This document shows, piece by piece, positions 15,908 to 31,035 of a stretch of DNA of 64,000 bases. This DNA comes from JBLMXQ01 sp050257855. GTDB lineage: Bacteria > Acidobacteriota > Vicinamibacteria > Vicinamibacterales > CAVVIG01. The notes below the pieces were generated by a model. That model did no database searches. It saw nothing but the letters and a program-made list of their open reading frames with translations, and was not told the DNA's origin. The stretch covers positions 1 through 64,000 of the forward strand of contig JBLMXQ010000011.1 in the NCBI GenBank assembly GCA_050257855.1, given 5' to 3'. The translations under genes and the position numbers were made by a program. How positions within the stretch are numbered: position 1 is the first letter of the stretch; every line of letters starts with the position of its first letter.

Positions 15908-18573
15908 GAAATCCAAAGGACGCCGCAGAGCTCGATGCCGTCGAGACACGCGAGTGGCTCGACTCGCTTGATTATGTCCTGCAAAGCGGCGGACCCGTCA
16001 AAGTGGCGCGCCTGCTCCGCGACCTGACGGTCCACGCGCGCCAGAACGGCGTCAAGCTGCCGTTCACCGCCAACACACCCTACATCAACACCATTCCGGC
16101 CGACGAGCAGGTGCTGATGCCCGGCAGCCCGGACGTCGAGCGGCGCATCAAGAGCCTGGTCCGCTGGAACGCCGCCGCCATGGTCGTGCGCGCCAACAAG
16201 GCGGAGGAGGGGATCGGCGGCCACATCTCGACGTACGCCTCCGCGGCAACGCTGTACGAAGTCGGCTTCAATCACTTCTTCCGCGGCAAGGACAACGGCG
16301 ACGGCGACGTGATCTTCTTCCAGGGGCACGCGGCGCCCGGCATCTACGCCCGCGCATACCTCGAAGGGCGCATCGACCAGACCCACCTCGAGAACTTCCG
16401 CCGCGAGCTCAAGCCGGGCGGCGGCCTCTCCTCGTATCCGCACCCTTGGCTGATGCCAGATTTCTGGGACTATCCGACCGTGTCGATGGGCCTCGGCCCG
16501 ATCATGGCGATCTACCAGGCCCGGTTCATGCGCTACCTCGAGGACCGCGGCCTCAAGCCTAAGACGGATGCCAAGGTCTGGGCGTTCCTTGGAGATGGCG
16601 AGACCGACGAGCCCGAGGCTCTCGGCGCCATCACCCTGCCGGCGCGCGAGAAGCTCGACAACCTGATCTTCGTGATCAACTGCAACCTGCAGCGGCTCGA
16701 CGGCCCGGTCCGCGGCAACGGCCAGATCATCCAGGAGCTCGAAGCCGCGTTCCGAGGCGCCGGCTGGAACGTGATCAAGGTGCTGTGGGGCCGTGAATGG
16801 GACCCGCTGCTCGCCAAGGACCAGGACGGCCTGCTCGTGAAGCGGATGAACGAGGTCGTCGACGGCCAGTACCAGAAGTACGCCGTCGAATCGGGCGCGT
16901 ACGTCCGCGAGCACTTCTGGGGCGTCGATCCGCGGCTGCTCGATATGGTCAAGCACCTGTCCGACGACCAGCTGAAGAAGATGTCGCTCGGCGGCCACGA
17001 TCCGATCAAGGTCTACAACGCGTACAAGTCGGCCGTCGAGCATCGGGGATCGCCGACGGTCGTCCTGGCCCGCACGATCAAGGGCTACGGCCTCGGCGAG
17101 GCTGGCGAGGGCAAGAACATCACGCACCAGCAGAAGAAGATGAACGACGAGGAGCTGCGGGCGTTCCGCACCCGCTTCGGCATCCCGGTCTCGGACGCCG
17201 AGATCGCGAGCACGCCGTTCCACCGGCCGCCGGAGGACAGCATCGAGATCCGCTACATGCGCGAGCGCCGCCGCGCGCTCGGCGGGTTCATTCCGAACCG
17301 CCGCGTCCGCGCCGAGCCGCTGAAGACGGTTCCGAGCGACGTGTTCGAGGAGTTCTACAAGGGCACGGAGGGGCGCAAGGCGTCGACGACGATGGTGTTC
17401 GTGCGGCTGCTGGCGAAGCTGCTGCGCGACAAGGAGCTCGGCCGGCTGATCGTGCCGATCGTCCCGGACGAGGCGCGCACGTTCGGCATGGAGGCGCTCT
17501 TCCGGCAGGTCGGCATCTACTCGCACGCCGGCCAGCTGTACGAGCCGGTCGACAGCGACACGCTCCTCTACTACAAGGAAGCGTCCGACGGCCAGATTCT
17601 CGAGGAGGGGATCACCGAAGCGGGCTCGATCTCGTCCTTCATCGCCGCCGGCACGGCCTACGCGACCCACGGCGTCAACACGATCCCCTTCTTCATCTTC
17701 TACTCGATGTTCGGCTTTCAGCGCATCGGCGACCTCGTCTGGGCGGCCGGCGATTCGCGGACGCGCGGCTTCATGCTCGGGGGCACCTCCGGCCGCACCA
17801 CGCTCGCCGGCGAAGGGCTGCAGCACCAGGACGGCAACAGCCACCTGTTCGCGATGGCCTATCCCAACTGCGTCGCCTACGATCCGGCGTTCGCCCACGA
17901 GATCGTCGTCATCATCGAGAACGGCATCCGGCGGATGTACGTCGATCAGGAGAGCATCTTCTACTACCTGACGGTGATGAACGAGCAGTACGCGATGCCG
18001 GCGATGCCGGCAGGATCGCGCGAGGGCATCCTGAAAGGCCTCTACCGGCTGCGCGCCGCGTCGAAACCGGACGCGAAGCTGCGGGCGCAGTTGTTCGGCA
18101 GCGGCGCCATCCTGCCCGAAGTGGTCAAAGCGCAGGAGATCCTCGAAGCGAGGTTCGACGTCGGCGCCGACGTGTGGAGCGTGACGAGCTACAGCGAGCT
18201 CTATCGCGACGGCCATGCGGTCGAGCGCTGGAACATGCTGCACCCGGGCGAGACGCCGCGGGTGCCGTACGTCACGCAGTGCCTGGCCGGGGCGCCGGGC
18301 GTCTTCGTCGCCGCCTCCGACTACGTCAAGGTGCTGCCCGACTCGATCGATCGCTGGCTGCCGCGGCCGATGGCCGCGCTCGGAACCGACGGGTTCGGCC
18401 GCAGCGAGAGCCGCGCGGGGCTCCGCGAGTTCTTCGAGGTCGACGCCCGTTACGTGGTGGTGGCGACCCTGTCGGCCCTCGTCCGCGACGGCAAACTCGA
18501 CGCTAAGGTGGTCGAGCAGGCCATCCAATCGATGGGCATCAACCCGGACAGGCCCAATCCCGCCATCTCGTAG
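15904..18573 (+). CDS. aceE: Pyruvate dehydrogenase E1 component, homodimeric type
   Basis: 889 residues from TTG 15904, matching the 887 of E. coli AceE. GDGETDEPEALGAI with INCNLQRLDGPV is the thiamine-diphosphate/Mg2+ motif. GHAAPGIYARAYLEGR and SYPHPWLMPDFWDYPTVS are E1-specific. The reaction decarboxylates pyruvate and acetylates the lipoyl group of E2. No ATG or GTG lies in frame before family homology begins. AAAGGA at 15888-15893, ten bases upstream, supports TTG. It leads an aceE-aceF-lpd operon that encodes the entire complex. Confidence 0.95.
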   Translation: MRNPKDAAELDAVETREWLDSLDYVLQSGGPVKVARLLRDLTVHARQNGVKLPFTANTPYINTIPADEQVLMPGSPDVERRIKSLVRWNAAAMVVRANKAEEGIGGHISTYASAATLYEVGFNHFFRGKDNGDGDVIFFQGHAAPGIYARAYLEGRIDQTHLENFRRELKPGGGLSSYPHPWLMPDFWDYPTVSMGLGPIMAIYQARFMRYLEDRGLKPKTDAKVWAFLGDGETDEPEALGAITLPAREKLDNLIFVINCNLQRLDGPVRGNGQIIQELEAAFRGAGWNVIKVLWGREWDPLLAKDQDGLLVKRMNEVVDGQYQKYAVESGAYVREHFWGVDPRLLDMVKHLSDDQLKKMSLGGHDPIKVYNAYKSAVEHRGSPTVVLARTIKGYGLGEAGEGKNITHQQKKMNDEELRAFRTRFGIPVSDAEIASTPFHRPPEDSIEIRYMRERRRALGGFIPNRRVRAEPLKTVPSDVFEEFYKGTEGRKASTTMVFVRLLAKLLRDKELGRLIVPIVPDEARTFGMEALFRQVGIYSHAGQLYEPVDSDTLLYYKEASDGQILEEGITEAGSISSFIAAGTAYATHGVNTIPFFIFYSMFGFQRIGDLVWAAGDSRTRGFMLGGTSGRTTLAGEGLQHQDGNSHLFAMAYPNCVAYDPAFAHEIVVIIENGIRRMYVDQESIFYYLTVMNEQYAMPAMPAGSREGILKGLYRLRAASKPDAKLRAQLFGSGAILPEVVKAQEILEARFDVGADVWSVTSYSELYRDGHAVERWNMLHPGETPRVPYVTQCLAGAPGVFVAASDYVKVLPDSIDRWLPRPMAALGTDGFGRSESRAGLREFFEVDARYVVVATLSALVRDGKLDAKVVEQAIQSMGINPDRPNPAIS

Positions 18574-18608
18574 GTGCAAGGGACACGGCGGGCACAAAGG
18601 AATCGATC

Positions 18609-20024
18609 GTGATCGACTTCACGCTCCCCGAACTTGGAGAGAACGTCACCAGCGGCGACGTCCTTCGCGTCCTCGTGAAGGCCGGCGACCTCGTGGCCAG
18701 GGACCAGCCGGTCGTCGAGCTCGAAACCGACAAGGCGACCATCGAGGTGCCCTCGTCGGTTGCCGGTGTCGTCAAGGACATCAAGGTGAAACCGGGCGAC
18801 CGGGTCAAGGTCGGCCAGGTGATCCTCACCGTGGACGAGGGCGCGGGGACCGCCGCGGCCGGGCCGGCGCCCCCGAAGGCCGACGCGGCTGAGAAAGCGG
18901 CGGCCGCCGTCGCGCCGACCGGCGGGCTCGAACAGCGCGCCGGGAACGTGCGGGCGTCGGCGGCCGACACAGCGGGTGTCTCGCGCGAGGACGAGCAGGA
19001 AGAGGAAGAGCGGACGCCCCGGGGCGCCGAGCGCGCCGATCGCAAGGTGGTCGACATCAGCCGCGGCGCACGCACGCCGGCCGAGTCGGCGCCGGCGCCG
19101 GCGTCGGCCGCCGTGCCCGCGCCGGCGGCGCCGTCGGTGCGCCGGCTGGCTCGCGAGCTCGGGATCGACATCAACGAGGTCCCCGGCTCGGGATCGGGCG
19201 GCCGCATCTCCATCGAAGACGTCAAGGCGCACGCCAAGCGGCTGGTCACCGGCCTCGCCGAGGCGGCGCGCGCCGGCGCGCCGGCCGTGCAGCCGCTGCC
19301 GGACTTCTCGCGATGGGGCGAGGTCGAGCGGCAGCCGATGCGCGCCGTGCGCCGCAAGACGGCCGAGCACCTCAGCGCGGCGTGGGCGTCGATCCCGCAC
19401 GTCACGCAGCACGATCTCGCGGACATCACCGCCACCGAGGAGCTGCGGACGCGCTACGCGAAGCAGGTGGAAGCCGCCGGCGGCGCGCTCACGATCACGG
19501 TGATCGCGCTGAAGGCCGTCGCGTCGGCGCTGCGGGTGTTTCCGCAGTTCAACGCGTCGGTCGACATGGCTGCCGGCGAGATCGTCTACAAGAAGTACGT
19601 CCACGTCGGCGTCGCGGTGGACACCGACCGCGGCCTGCTCGTGCCGGTCATCCGCGACGCGGATCGGAAGAGCATCACCGAGCTCGCCGTCGAGCTCGCG
19701 CAGCTGTCCGAGAAGGCGCGGACCCGCAAGATCGCCCTGGACGAGATGCAGGGCGGCTGCTTCAGCGTCTCGAACCTCGGCGGCATCGGCGGGACGTCGT
19801 TCACGCCGATCGTCAACGCCCCCGAGGTCGCAATCCTCGGCATCTCGCGGGCTCGGACGGAGCCGGTGTACCAGAAGGACACCGGCCAGTTCGCCCCGCG
19901 CCTCATGCTGCCGCTCTCGCTCTCGTACGATCACCGCGTCATCGACGGCGCCGACGGCGTCCGCTTCGTCCGCTGGGTGGCGCAGGCCCTCGAGCAGCCG
20001 TTCCTGCTGGCGCTGCAGGGATAA
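18609..20024 (+). CDS. aceF: Dihydrolipoamide acetyltransferase (E2) of pyruvate dehydrogenase
   Basis: 471 residues. A single lipoyl domain occupies residues 1-78 with Lys42 in ETDKATIEVP. An Ala/Pro/acidic linker of about 100 residues follows, then the E1/E3-binding domain VRRLARELGIDINEVPGSG near 180-215, and the acyltransferase domain with catalytic DHRVIDGADGVRF near the end. It transfers the acetyl group from lipoate to CoA and forms the complex core. It starts at GTG 18609 after AAAGGA, 35 bases after aceE. The spacer shares a 13-mer (GGGCACAAAGGAA) with 42007-42019. Only one lipoyl domain is present, versus three in E. coli. Confidence 0.95.
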   Translation: MIDFTLPELGENVTSGDVLRVLVKAGDLVARDQPVVELETDKATIEVPSSVAGVVKDIKVKPGDRVKVGQVILTVDEGAGTAAAGPAPPKADAAEKAAAAVAPTGGLEQRAGNVRASAADTAGVSREDEQEEEERTPRGAERADRKVVDISRGARTPAESAPAPASAAVPAPAAPSVRRLARELGIDINEVPGSGSGGRISIEDVKAHAKRLVTGLAEAARAGAPAVQPLPDFSRWGEVERQPMRAVRRKTAEHLSAAWASIPHVTQHDLADITATEELRTRYAKQVEAAGGALTITVIALKAVASALRVFPQFNASVDMAAGEIVYKKYVHVGVAVDTDRGLLVPVIRDADRKSITELAVELAQLSEKARTRKIALDEMQGGCFSVSNLGGIGGTSFTPIVNAPEVAILGISRARTEPVYQKDTGQFAPRLMLPLSLSYDHRVIDGADGVRFVRWVAQALEQPFLLALQG

Positions 20025-20094
20025 AGACGTCCGTGGATCACGTCGCCGCGGAGACACGAAGATCCTGCGGTGCCGGGCTCGAGGGCACGCGAAT

Positions 20095-21510
20095 ATGACC
20101 TCCACTCAACTTGCCGTCCTCGGGGCCGGACCCGGGGGATACGCGGCGGCGTATCTCGCCGCCGATCTCGGGTTGTCGGTGACCATGATCGACGTCGAGC
20201 CGAACCCGGGCGGCGTCTGCACCTACCGCGGGTGCATTCCGTCGAAAGCCCTCCTGCACGTGGCCAGGCTCGTCAACGAGGCGCGACACGCGTCCGCCTG
20301 GGGCGTGAGCTTTGGCGAGCCGAAGATCGATCTCGACAAGCTGCGCGACTGGAAGAACTCGGTCGTGACCAAGCTGACGACCGGCAACGGGCAGATCGGC
20401 CGGATGCGCAAGGTGGCGTACCTGCAGGGACGCGGCGAGATCGTCGATCCGCACACGCTGCGCGTCGCGCTGGCTTCCGGCGGCACCGAAGAGGTGCGCG
20501 CCGAGCACGTCGTGCTCGCGACCGGATCGCGCCCGGCCACCGTACCGGCGCTCTCGATCGACAGCCGGCGGATGCTCGACTCGACCTCCGCGCTCGACCT
20601 GCCGGACGTCCCGACGTCGCTGCTCGTCGTCGGCGGCGGCTACATCGGCCTCGAGCTGGGCACGGTGTACGCGGCGCTCGGCAGCGCAGTGTCGGTCGTC
20701 GAGATGACCGGAGGGCTGCTGCCCGGCGCCGATCGCGACCTCGTGAACGTGCTCGCGAAGCGCGTGGGCCAGATGGCCAGGGACGTCATGCTCAACACGA
20801 AGGTCGTGCGCGTGAAGGAGGAGGCGAAGGGCATCCGCGTCACGCTCGAGGGCGAGGCGTCCGAGCCCGAGCAGGTCTTCGACCGCGTGCTCGTGGCAGT
20901 CGGCCGGCGTCCGAACTCCAACATCCCCGGCCTCGACCGCACGCGCGTGGCCGTCGACGCGAAAGGCTTCATCCAGATCGACCAGTCGCGCCGGACCGCC
21001 GAACCGAGCATCTTCGCCATCGGCGACGTTGCCGGCGAGCCGATGCTCGCGCACAAGGCGATGGCCGAGGGCCGCGTCGCGGCCGAGGCCATCGTCGGCC
21101 ATCGCGTCGCGTTCGCGCCGCGGGCGATTCCGGCCGTGGTCTTCACCGATCCCGAGCTCGCGTGGTGCGGGCTCACGGAAGCGGAAGCGCAGGCCCGGGG
21201 CATCCCGCACGAGATCGCGAAGTACCCGTGGGGCGCCTCCGGCCGCGCCGTGACGCTCGATCGCACCGACGGCCTGACCAAGCTCGTCATCGAACCGAAG
21301 ACCGACCGCATTCTCGGCGTCGGCATCGTCGGCGTCGGGGCCGGGGAGATGATTGCCGAGGGCGTGCTCGCGGTGGAGATGGGCGCGAACGCGACCGACG
21401 TGAAGATGTCGATCCACGCGCACCCGACGCTCACCGAGACGATGATGGAGTCGGCGGAGGTGTTCTTCGGCCAGGCGACGCACGTCTACCGGCCGAGGCG
21501 GAAACAATAG
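20095..21510 (+). CDS. lpdA: Dihydrolipoyl dehydrogenase (E3)
   Basis: 471 residues. FAD motif GAGPGGYAAA at residues 10-19, redox-active disulfide CTYRGC (Cys42, Cys47) in GGVCTYRGCIPSKALLH, NAD motif VVGGGYIGLELG, second FAD motif IFAIGDVAG, and C-terminal dimer His in HAHPTLTETMMESAE. It reoxidises dihydrolipoate with NAD+. The redox helix reads CTYRGC rather than the common CLNVGC, which is within the family range. It is the third gene of the operon; the spacer after aceF (70 bases) carries a GACACGAAG-type tract. It converges on lipA. Confidence 0.95.
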   Translation: MTSTQLAVLGAGPGGYAAAYLAADLGLSVTMIDVEPNPGGVCTYRGCIPSKALLHVARLVNEARHASAWGVSFGEPKIDLDKLRDWKNSVVTKLTTGNGQIGRMRKVAYLQGRGEIVDPHTLRVALASGGTEEVRAEHVVLATGSRPATVPALSIDSRRMLDSTSALDLPDVPTSLLVVGGGYIGLELGTVYAALGSAVSVVEMTGGLLPGADRDLVNVLAKRVGQMARDVMLNTKVVRVKEEAKGIRVTLEGEASEPEQVFDRVLVAVGRRPNSNIPGLDRTRVAVDAKGFIQIDQSRRTAEPSIFAIGDVAGEPMLAHKAMAEGRVAAEAIVGHRVAFAPRAIPAVVFTDPELAWCGLTEAEAQARGIPHEIAKYPWGASGRAVTLDRTDGLTKLVIEPKTDRILGVGIVGVGAGEMIAEGVLAVEMGANATDVKMSIHAHPTLTETMMESAEVFFGQATHVYRPRRKQ

Positions 21511-21555
21511 GCGGCTGATGGTCGCGATCAGCTGCCAGGTCTCGTGAACCGTGTT

Positions 21556-22470
21556 TCAGGAACTGACCGCCCGGTCGTACGCGGCGGCGGTCTCGTGCGC
21601 GTGGTACGAGCTGCGGACCAGCGGGCCGGACTCGACGTGCACGAAGCCCATGTCGAGCGCGAGCGTCTTCAGCGCGGCGAACTCATCGGGATGGTAGTAG
21701 CGGATCATCGGCGCGTGGGCGGGTGAGGGGCGCAGGTACTGGCCGATCGTGAGGATCTGGCAGCCGACGTCGCGAAGGTCCTTCAGCGTCGCGACCAGCT
21801 CGTCGTGCTCCTCGCCGAGGCCGACCATCAGCCCCGACTTGGTGGGGATCCCGGGCGCGTACCGCCGCGAGCGGTCGAGCAGGTCCAGCGTGCGCCGGTA
21901 CCGTCCGCCGGATCGCGCCATGCGGTAGAGACGCGGGACGGTTTCGGTGTTGTGGTTGAGGATGTCGGGCCGCGCGTCCAGCACCGTGCGCAGCGCGTCC
22001 TCGCGCCCCTGGAAGTCTGGAATCAGCACCTCGATTCGGCACTCGGGCCGCCGCGCGCGCGTCTCGCGAATCGACGCCGCGAACACCGACGCGCCGCCGT
22101 CTTCGAGGTCGTCGCGGTCCACCGATGTGATCACGACGTACCGGAGCGCCAGCTCCTCGACCGCCTCGGCCAGGCGCGCGGGCTCTTCGGCGTCGATCGG
22201 ACCGGGCCGTCCGTGCGCAACGGCGCAGTACGCGCACGCGCGCGTGCAGACATCGCCGAGGATCATGAACGTCGCCGTCCCGTGATGCCAGCACTCGCCG
22301 ATGTTCGGGCAGTGCGCTTCCTCGCAGACCGTGTGGAGGCCGAGACCGCGCATCAGGCCGCGAAGGCGCAGGTAGCGGGGTGAGCCTGGCGCCCGCACCC
22401 TGAGCCAGTCGGGCTTCGGCACCCTCGGCTGGTCGGGCTCGACCGGCACGATCGGCAGGACCCTCGACAT
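21556..22470 (-). CDS. lipA: Lipoyl synthase (radical SAM)
   Basis: 304 residues. Auxiliary cluster Cys49, Cys54 and Cys60 (CEEAHCPNIGEC), and radical-SAM cluster CTRACAYC (Cys75, Cys79, Cys82). GGRYRRTLDLL and the C-terminal RSSYHA are LipA signatures. It inserts two sulfurs into octanoyl-lipoyl domains, the cofactor used by the AceF encoded next door. ATG 22470 is supported by TACGAT at 22478-22483, seven bases upstream, and by the position of homology. No lipB follows, so octanoyl transfer must be encoded elsewhere. Confidence 0.95.
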   Translation of the reverse strand: MSRVLPIVPVEPDQPRVPKPDWLRVRAPGSPRYLRLRGLMRGLGLHTVCEEAHCPNIGECWHHGTATFMILGDVCTRACAYCAVAHGRPGPIDAEEPARLAEAVEELALRYVVITSVDRDDLEDGGASVFAASIRETRARRPECRIEVLIPDFQGREDALRTVLDARPDILNHNTETVPRLYRMARSGGRYRRTLDLLDRSRRYAPGIPTKSGLMVGLGEEHDELVATLKDLRDVGCQILTIGQYLRPSPAHAPMIRYYHPDEFAALKTLALDMGFVHVESGPLVRSSYHAHETAAAYDRAVSS

Positions 22471-22477
22471 TGCTTCG

Positions 22478-22483
22478 ATCGTA
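22478..22483 (-). promoter_or_regulatory. -10 box of lipA
   Basis: TACGAT on the minus strand, seven bases before ATG 22470, with no ribosome-binding site between: a leaderless layout. Confidence 0.5.
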
Positions 22484-22552
22484 GCACGGCCACTCAACCT
22501 CATGCCGATCGGCTCGCGGCGGCTGAACGTCGCCCGCGCGCTGCGGTCGTGA

Positions 22553-26974
<4,422 letters not shown>

Positions 26975-27041
26975 GAAGCCCTCGCGGGGTCGTTTATGCC
27001 CGATGTATCACGATAAGTGAAATAGAACTTCTACATAGGAT

Positions 27042-27060
27042 CCATCTGTTCTAGAGATGG
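27042..27060. promoter_or_regulatory. Imperfect 19-bp dyad upstream of gltB
   Basis: CCATCT and AGATGG flank a 7-base centre. It is the weaker copy of the perfect palindrome 25 bases away (centre to centre), suggesting a paired operator or paired hairpins. Confidence 0.5.
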
Positions 27061-27066
27061 AATCAT

Positions 27067-27085
27067 CCATCTGCTCAGCAGATGG
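27067..27085. promoter_or_regulatory. Perfect 19-bp palindrome upstream of gltB
   Basis: CCATCTGCT, one central base, AGCAGATGG. It lies between the tetR terminator-like hairpin and gltB and could be a repressor/activator site or a leader hairpin. Confidence 0.6.
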
Positions 27086-27143
27086 GACCGATGTGCGAGG
27101 CGGGTGAAGTGGAGCTGAACCCGGCAGGGATGGACTCTCGGTA

Positions 27144-27166
27144 GGGGACGGCCTTCAGGCCGTCCC
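27144..27166 (-). terminator. Strong hairpin over the tetR stop codon, with a 13-bp duplication
   Basis: GGGACGGCC, TTCA loop, GGCCGTCCC. The right arm plus loop (TTCAGGCCGTCCC) is repeated immediately at 27167-27179 inside the tetR coding end. No T-run follows, so Rho-independent termination is possible but not certain. Confidence 0.55.
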
Positions 27167-27841
27167 TTCAGGCCGTCCCTTCGGTCCGCCTTCCGTCCGC
27201 AGCCCCGAGATCAGGTAGTCGGCGAAATGGTCCGCGATCTCCTGCGAGGTCGCGGGACCGCCCGGATCGAACCAGCGCGGAATCCAGTTCACGGCGCCGA
27301 GGACTGCGAACGCCACCAGCTTTGGGTCGCGGGGGACGAAGACGCCGCTCGTCATCCCCTCCTCTATCACCTCGCGCATGCCGCGGTCGAATCGATCGCG
27401 ACGGACAACGACAGTCCGCAGGTGAGCGGGCGTCAGCGCCTCGAGATCGAGAAACAGCGCCGTGCCGTGCAGCTCGTCGAGGATCGTGTGCACGAACGCG
27501 ACGATGAGCGCGCGGAGCTTGCCATCGGGAGGCGCCCCGCTCTGCTGCACCCGCTCGAGCAGTTCGGTCAGCCGGTCGAGTGAATACTGGTGGCAGGCGA
27601 AGAGAATCTCCTCCTTGTTCCTGAAGTAATAGTAGAGATTGCCCTTCTTCATGTGCAGCGCGGCCGCGATCTGCTCGACGCTCGCGCCGTGATAGCCGAG
27701 CCGCCGGAAGGCCGCGGCGGCGCTCTTGAGGATCTGCACGCGGGTGGCGGCGGCCTGGCCGGCCGGCGCGGCGCGCTGCGCCCGGCCGCGTTTCCGGCGC
27801 CGCGGCCTTACGGGGACCGGGGTTGACTCCCTTCCTGCCAC
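27155..27841 (-). CDS. TetR/AcrR family regulator, probable repressor of the box operon
   Basis: 228 residues. A basic N-terminal tail (about 35 residues) leads into the TetR helix-turn-helix: RVQILKSAAAAFRRLGYHGAS and IAAALHMKKGNLYYYFRNKEEIL, residues about 35-80. The rest is a ligand/dimer domain. It is divergent from boxC with 43 bases between starts. That gap holds a 16-bp palindrome at 27856-27871, the likely operator, so it probably represses boxC and itself until an aromatic acyl-CoA binds. GTG 27841 is the start, with TAGTTT six bases upstream. The C-terminal residues GRPEGTA are encoded by a duplicated 13-mer. Confidence 0.87.
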   Translation of the reverse strand: MAGRESTPVPVRPRRRKRGRAQRAAPAGQAAATRVQILKSAAAAFRRLGYHGASVEQIAAALHMKKGNLYYYFRNKEEILFACHQYSLDRLTELLERVQQSGAPPDGKLRALIVAFVHTILDELHGTALFLDLEALTPAHLRTVVVRRDRFDRGMREVIEEGMTSGVFVPRDPKLVAFAVLGAVNWIPRWFDPGGPATSQEIADHFADYLISGLRTEGGPKGRPEGTA

Positions 27842-27847
27842 GCCCCT

Positions 27848-27857
27848 AAACTAGTTT
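27848..27857. promoter_or_regulatory. Palindromic AAACTAGTTT, -10 for both tetR and boxC
   Basis: A perfect 10-bp palindrome. Read on either strand it gives TAGTTT. On the minus strand this is six bases before the tetR GTG; on the plus strand it would start boxC transcription inside the operator palindrome. Confidence 0.5.
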
Positions 27858-27871
27858 GAACGGTTGTTCAA
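27856..27871. promoter_or_regulatory. TetR-type operator candidate
   Basis: TTGAAC, four-base spacer GGTT, GTTCAA. It sits 15 bases from the tetR start and 13 bases from boxC ATG 27885, overlapping the expected boxC transcription start, a good place for repression of both genes. Confidence 0.6.
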
Positions 27872-27884
27872 TTTCAACTGCACC

Positions 27885-29537
<1,653 letters not shown>

Positions 29538-29550
29538 CGGTGAGGCGCCC

Positions 29551-30969
29551 ATGATCTCCGCCGAAAAGATTCCGAACAACGTCGACCTCTCGAGCAACAA
29601 GCGGCTGCAGCGCGCGCTCGAGCACTGGCAGCCGAAGTACATCCAGTGGTGGCGCGACATGGGGCCGCAGGGCTTCCAGGACTACCACCAGGTGTACGTG
29701 CGCACGGCCGTGAGCGTGGACCCGGAAGGCTGGGCGCACTTCGAGTACGTCAAGCTGCCGGAATACCGCTGGGGGATCTTCCTGGCCGATCCGGTGCACG
29801 ATCGCCGCATCGGGTTCGGCGACTTCTTCGGCCAGCCGGTCTGGCAGGAAGTGCCGGGCGAATTCCGCAACCAGCTGCGGCGGCTCATCGTCACGCAGGG
29901 CGACACGGAGCCGGCGAGCGTCGAGCAGCAGCGCTGGCTGGGCCAGCGCTGCCCGAGCCTGTACGACCTGCGGAACCTGTTCCAGGTGAACGTCGAGGAA
30001 GGCCGGCACCTGTGGGCGATGGTCTACCTGCTGCACTCGTACTTCGGGCGCGACGGCCGCGACGAGGCGGAGGAACTGCTCGCGCGTCAGAGCGGCAACC
30101 GCGACAAGCCGCGCATCCTCGAGGCCTTCAACGAGCCGATCGACAACTGGCTCGACTTCTTCATGTTCACGATGTTCACCGACCGCGACGGCAAATCACA
30201 GCTGATGTCGCTGTCGGAGAGCTCGCTCGATCCGCTGTCGCGGACGACGCGGTTCATGCTGACCGAGGAGGCGCATCACATGTTCGTCGGCGAGACCGGC
30301 ATCGCGCGCATCCTCGAGCGCACGTGCCAGCTGATGTCACAGGCCGGCTTCTCGGAAGACGTCCGCAGGCTCGGCGGGATCGACATCCCGACCATCCAGA
30401 AGCACCTGAACCAGTGGTTCAGCCTGAGCCTCGACCTGCACGGGAGCGAAGTGTCGAGCAACGCGGCGGCGTACTTCGCCAACGGCCTGAAGGGCCGGGC
30501 GAAGGAGGACACGTGGGAGGACCACCTCGTCAAGGAGGCCACCTACCGCCTCGAGCTGCTCGAGGACGGCCGCACGACGACGAAGGACGTGCTGATGCGC
30601 AACGCCATGAACGAGGTGCTGCGCGACTGGTACGTCGGCGACTGCTCGGCCGGCGTCGAGCGGTGGAACCGGATTCTCGAGCGCTACGGCCGCTCCGAGC
30701 GGCTGCGCCTGCCGGACCGGAAGTTCAACCGCGGCATCGGCATGTTCGCCGGCTTCCACTTCGATCCCGACGGCCGGCCGCTGTCCGACGAGGAATGGGA
30801 GCGCCGCAAGCACGAGTGGCTGCCGTCCGAGCAGGACTCGGAGTATCTGCTCAGCATCATGGCCGAGCCGGTCTACGAGCCCGGCAGGTTCGCGAACTAC
30901 ATCGCCCCGCCGCGCCGCGGCATCAACCAGAAGCCGATCGACTTCGAGTACGTCAGGACCGAGAGGTGA
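29551..30969 (+). CDS. boxB: Benzoyl-CoA 2,3-epoxidase, oxygenase subunit B
   Basis: 472 residues. Diiron ligands are visible in NVEEGRHLWAM (ExxH, near residue 150) and TEEAHHMFVG (ExxHH near residue 240), the carboxylate-bridged ferritin-like centre of BoxB. It epoxidises benzoyl-CoA with O2 and electrons from a BoxA reductase. No boxA and no benzoate-CoA ligase gene is in this window, so both must lie elsewhere or be replaced. It starts 13 bases after boxC. The stop falls in a GGTGAAG/GGGTGATG repeat tract. Confidence 0.94.
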   Translation: MISAEKIPNNVDLSSNKRLQRALEHWQPKYIQWWRDMGPQGFQDYHQVYVRTAVSVDPEGWAHFEYVKLPEYRWGIFLADPVHDRRIGFGDFFGQPVWQEVPGEFRNQLRRLIVTQGDTEPASVEQQRWLGQRCPSLYDLRNLFQVNVEEGRHLWAMVYLLHSYFGRDGRDEAEELLARQSGNRDKPRILEAFNEPIDNWLDFFMFTMFTDRDGKSQLMSLSESSLDPLSRTTRFMLTEEAHHMFVGETGIARILERTCQLMSQAGFSEDVRRLGGIDIPTIQKHLNQWFSLSLDLHGSEVSSNAAAYFANGLKGRAKEDTWEDHLVKEATYRLELLEDGRTTTKDVLMRNAMNEVLRDWYVGDCSAGVERWNRILERYGRSERLRLPDRKFNRGIGMFAGFHFDPDGRPLSDEEWERRKHEWLPSEQDSEYLLSIMAEPVYEPGRFANYIAPPRRGINQKPIDFEYVRTER

Positions 30970-30994
30970 AGGGGTGAAGGGTGATGGGGTGATG
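30964..30994 (+). repeat. GGTGAAG/GGGTGATG tract at the boxB 3' end
   Basis: Four GTGAA/GTGAT words spaced 8, 7 and 8 bases apart, starting within the boxB stop codon. It shares the GGGTGATG word with 11576-11612. Confidence 0.55.
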
Positions 30995-31035
30995 CCATTA
31001 CCAGTATTCCTCATTCGACATTACCCTAGTGCGCG

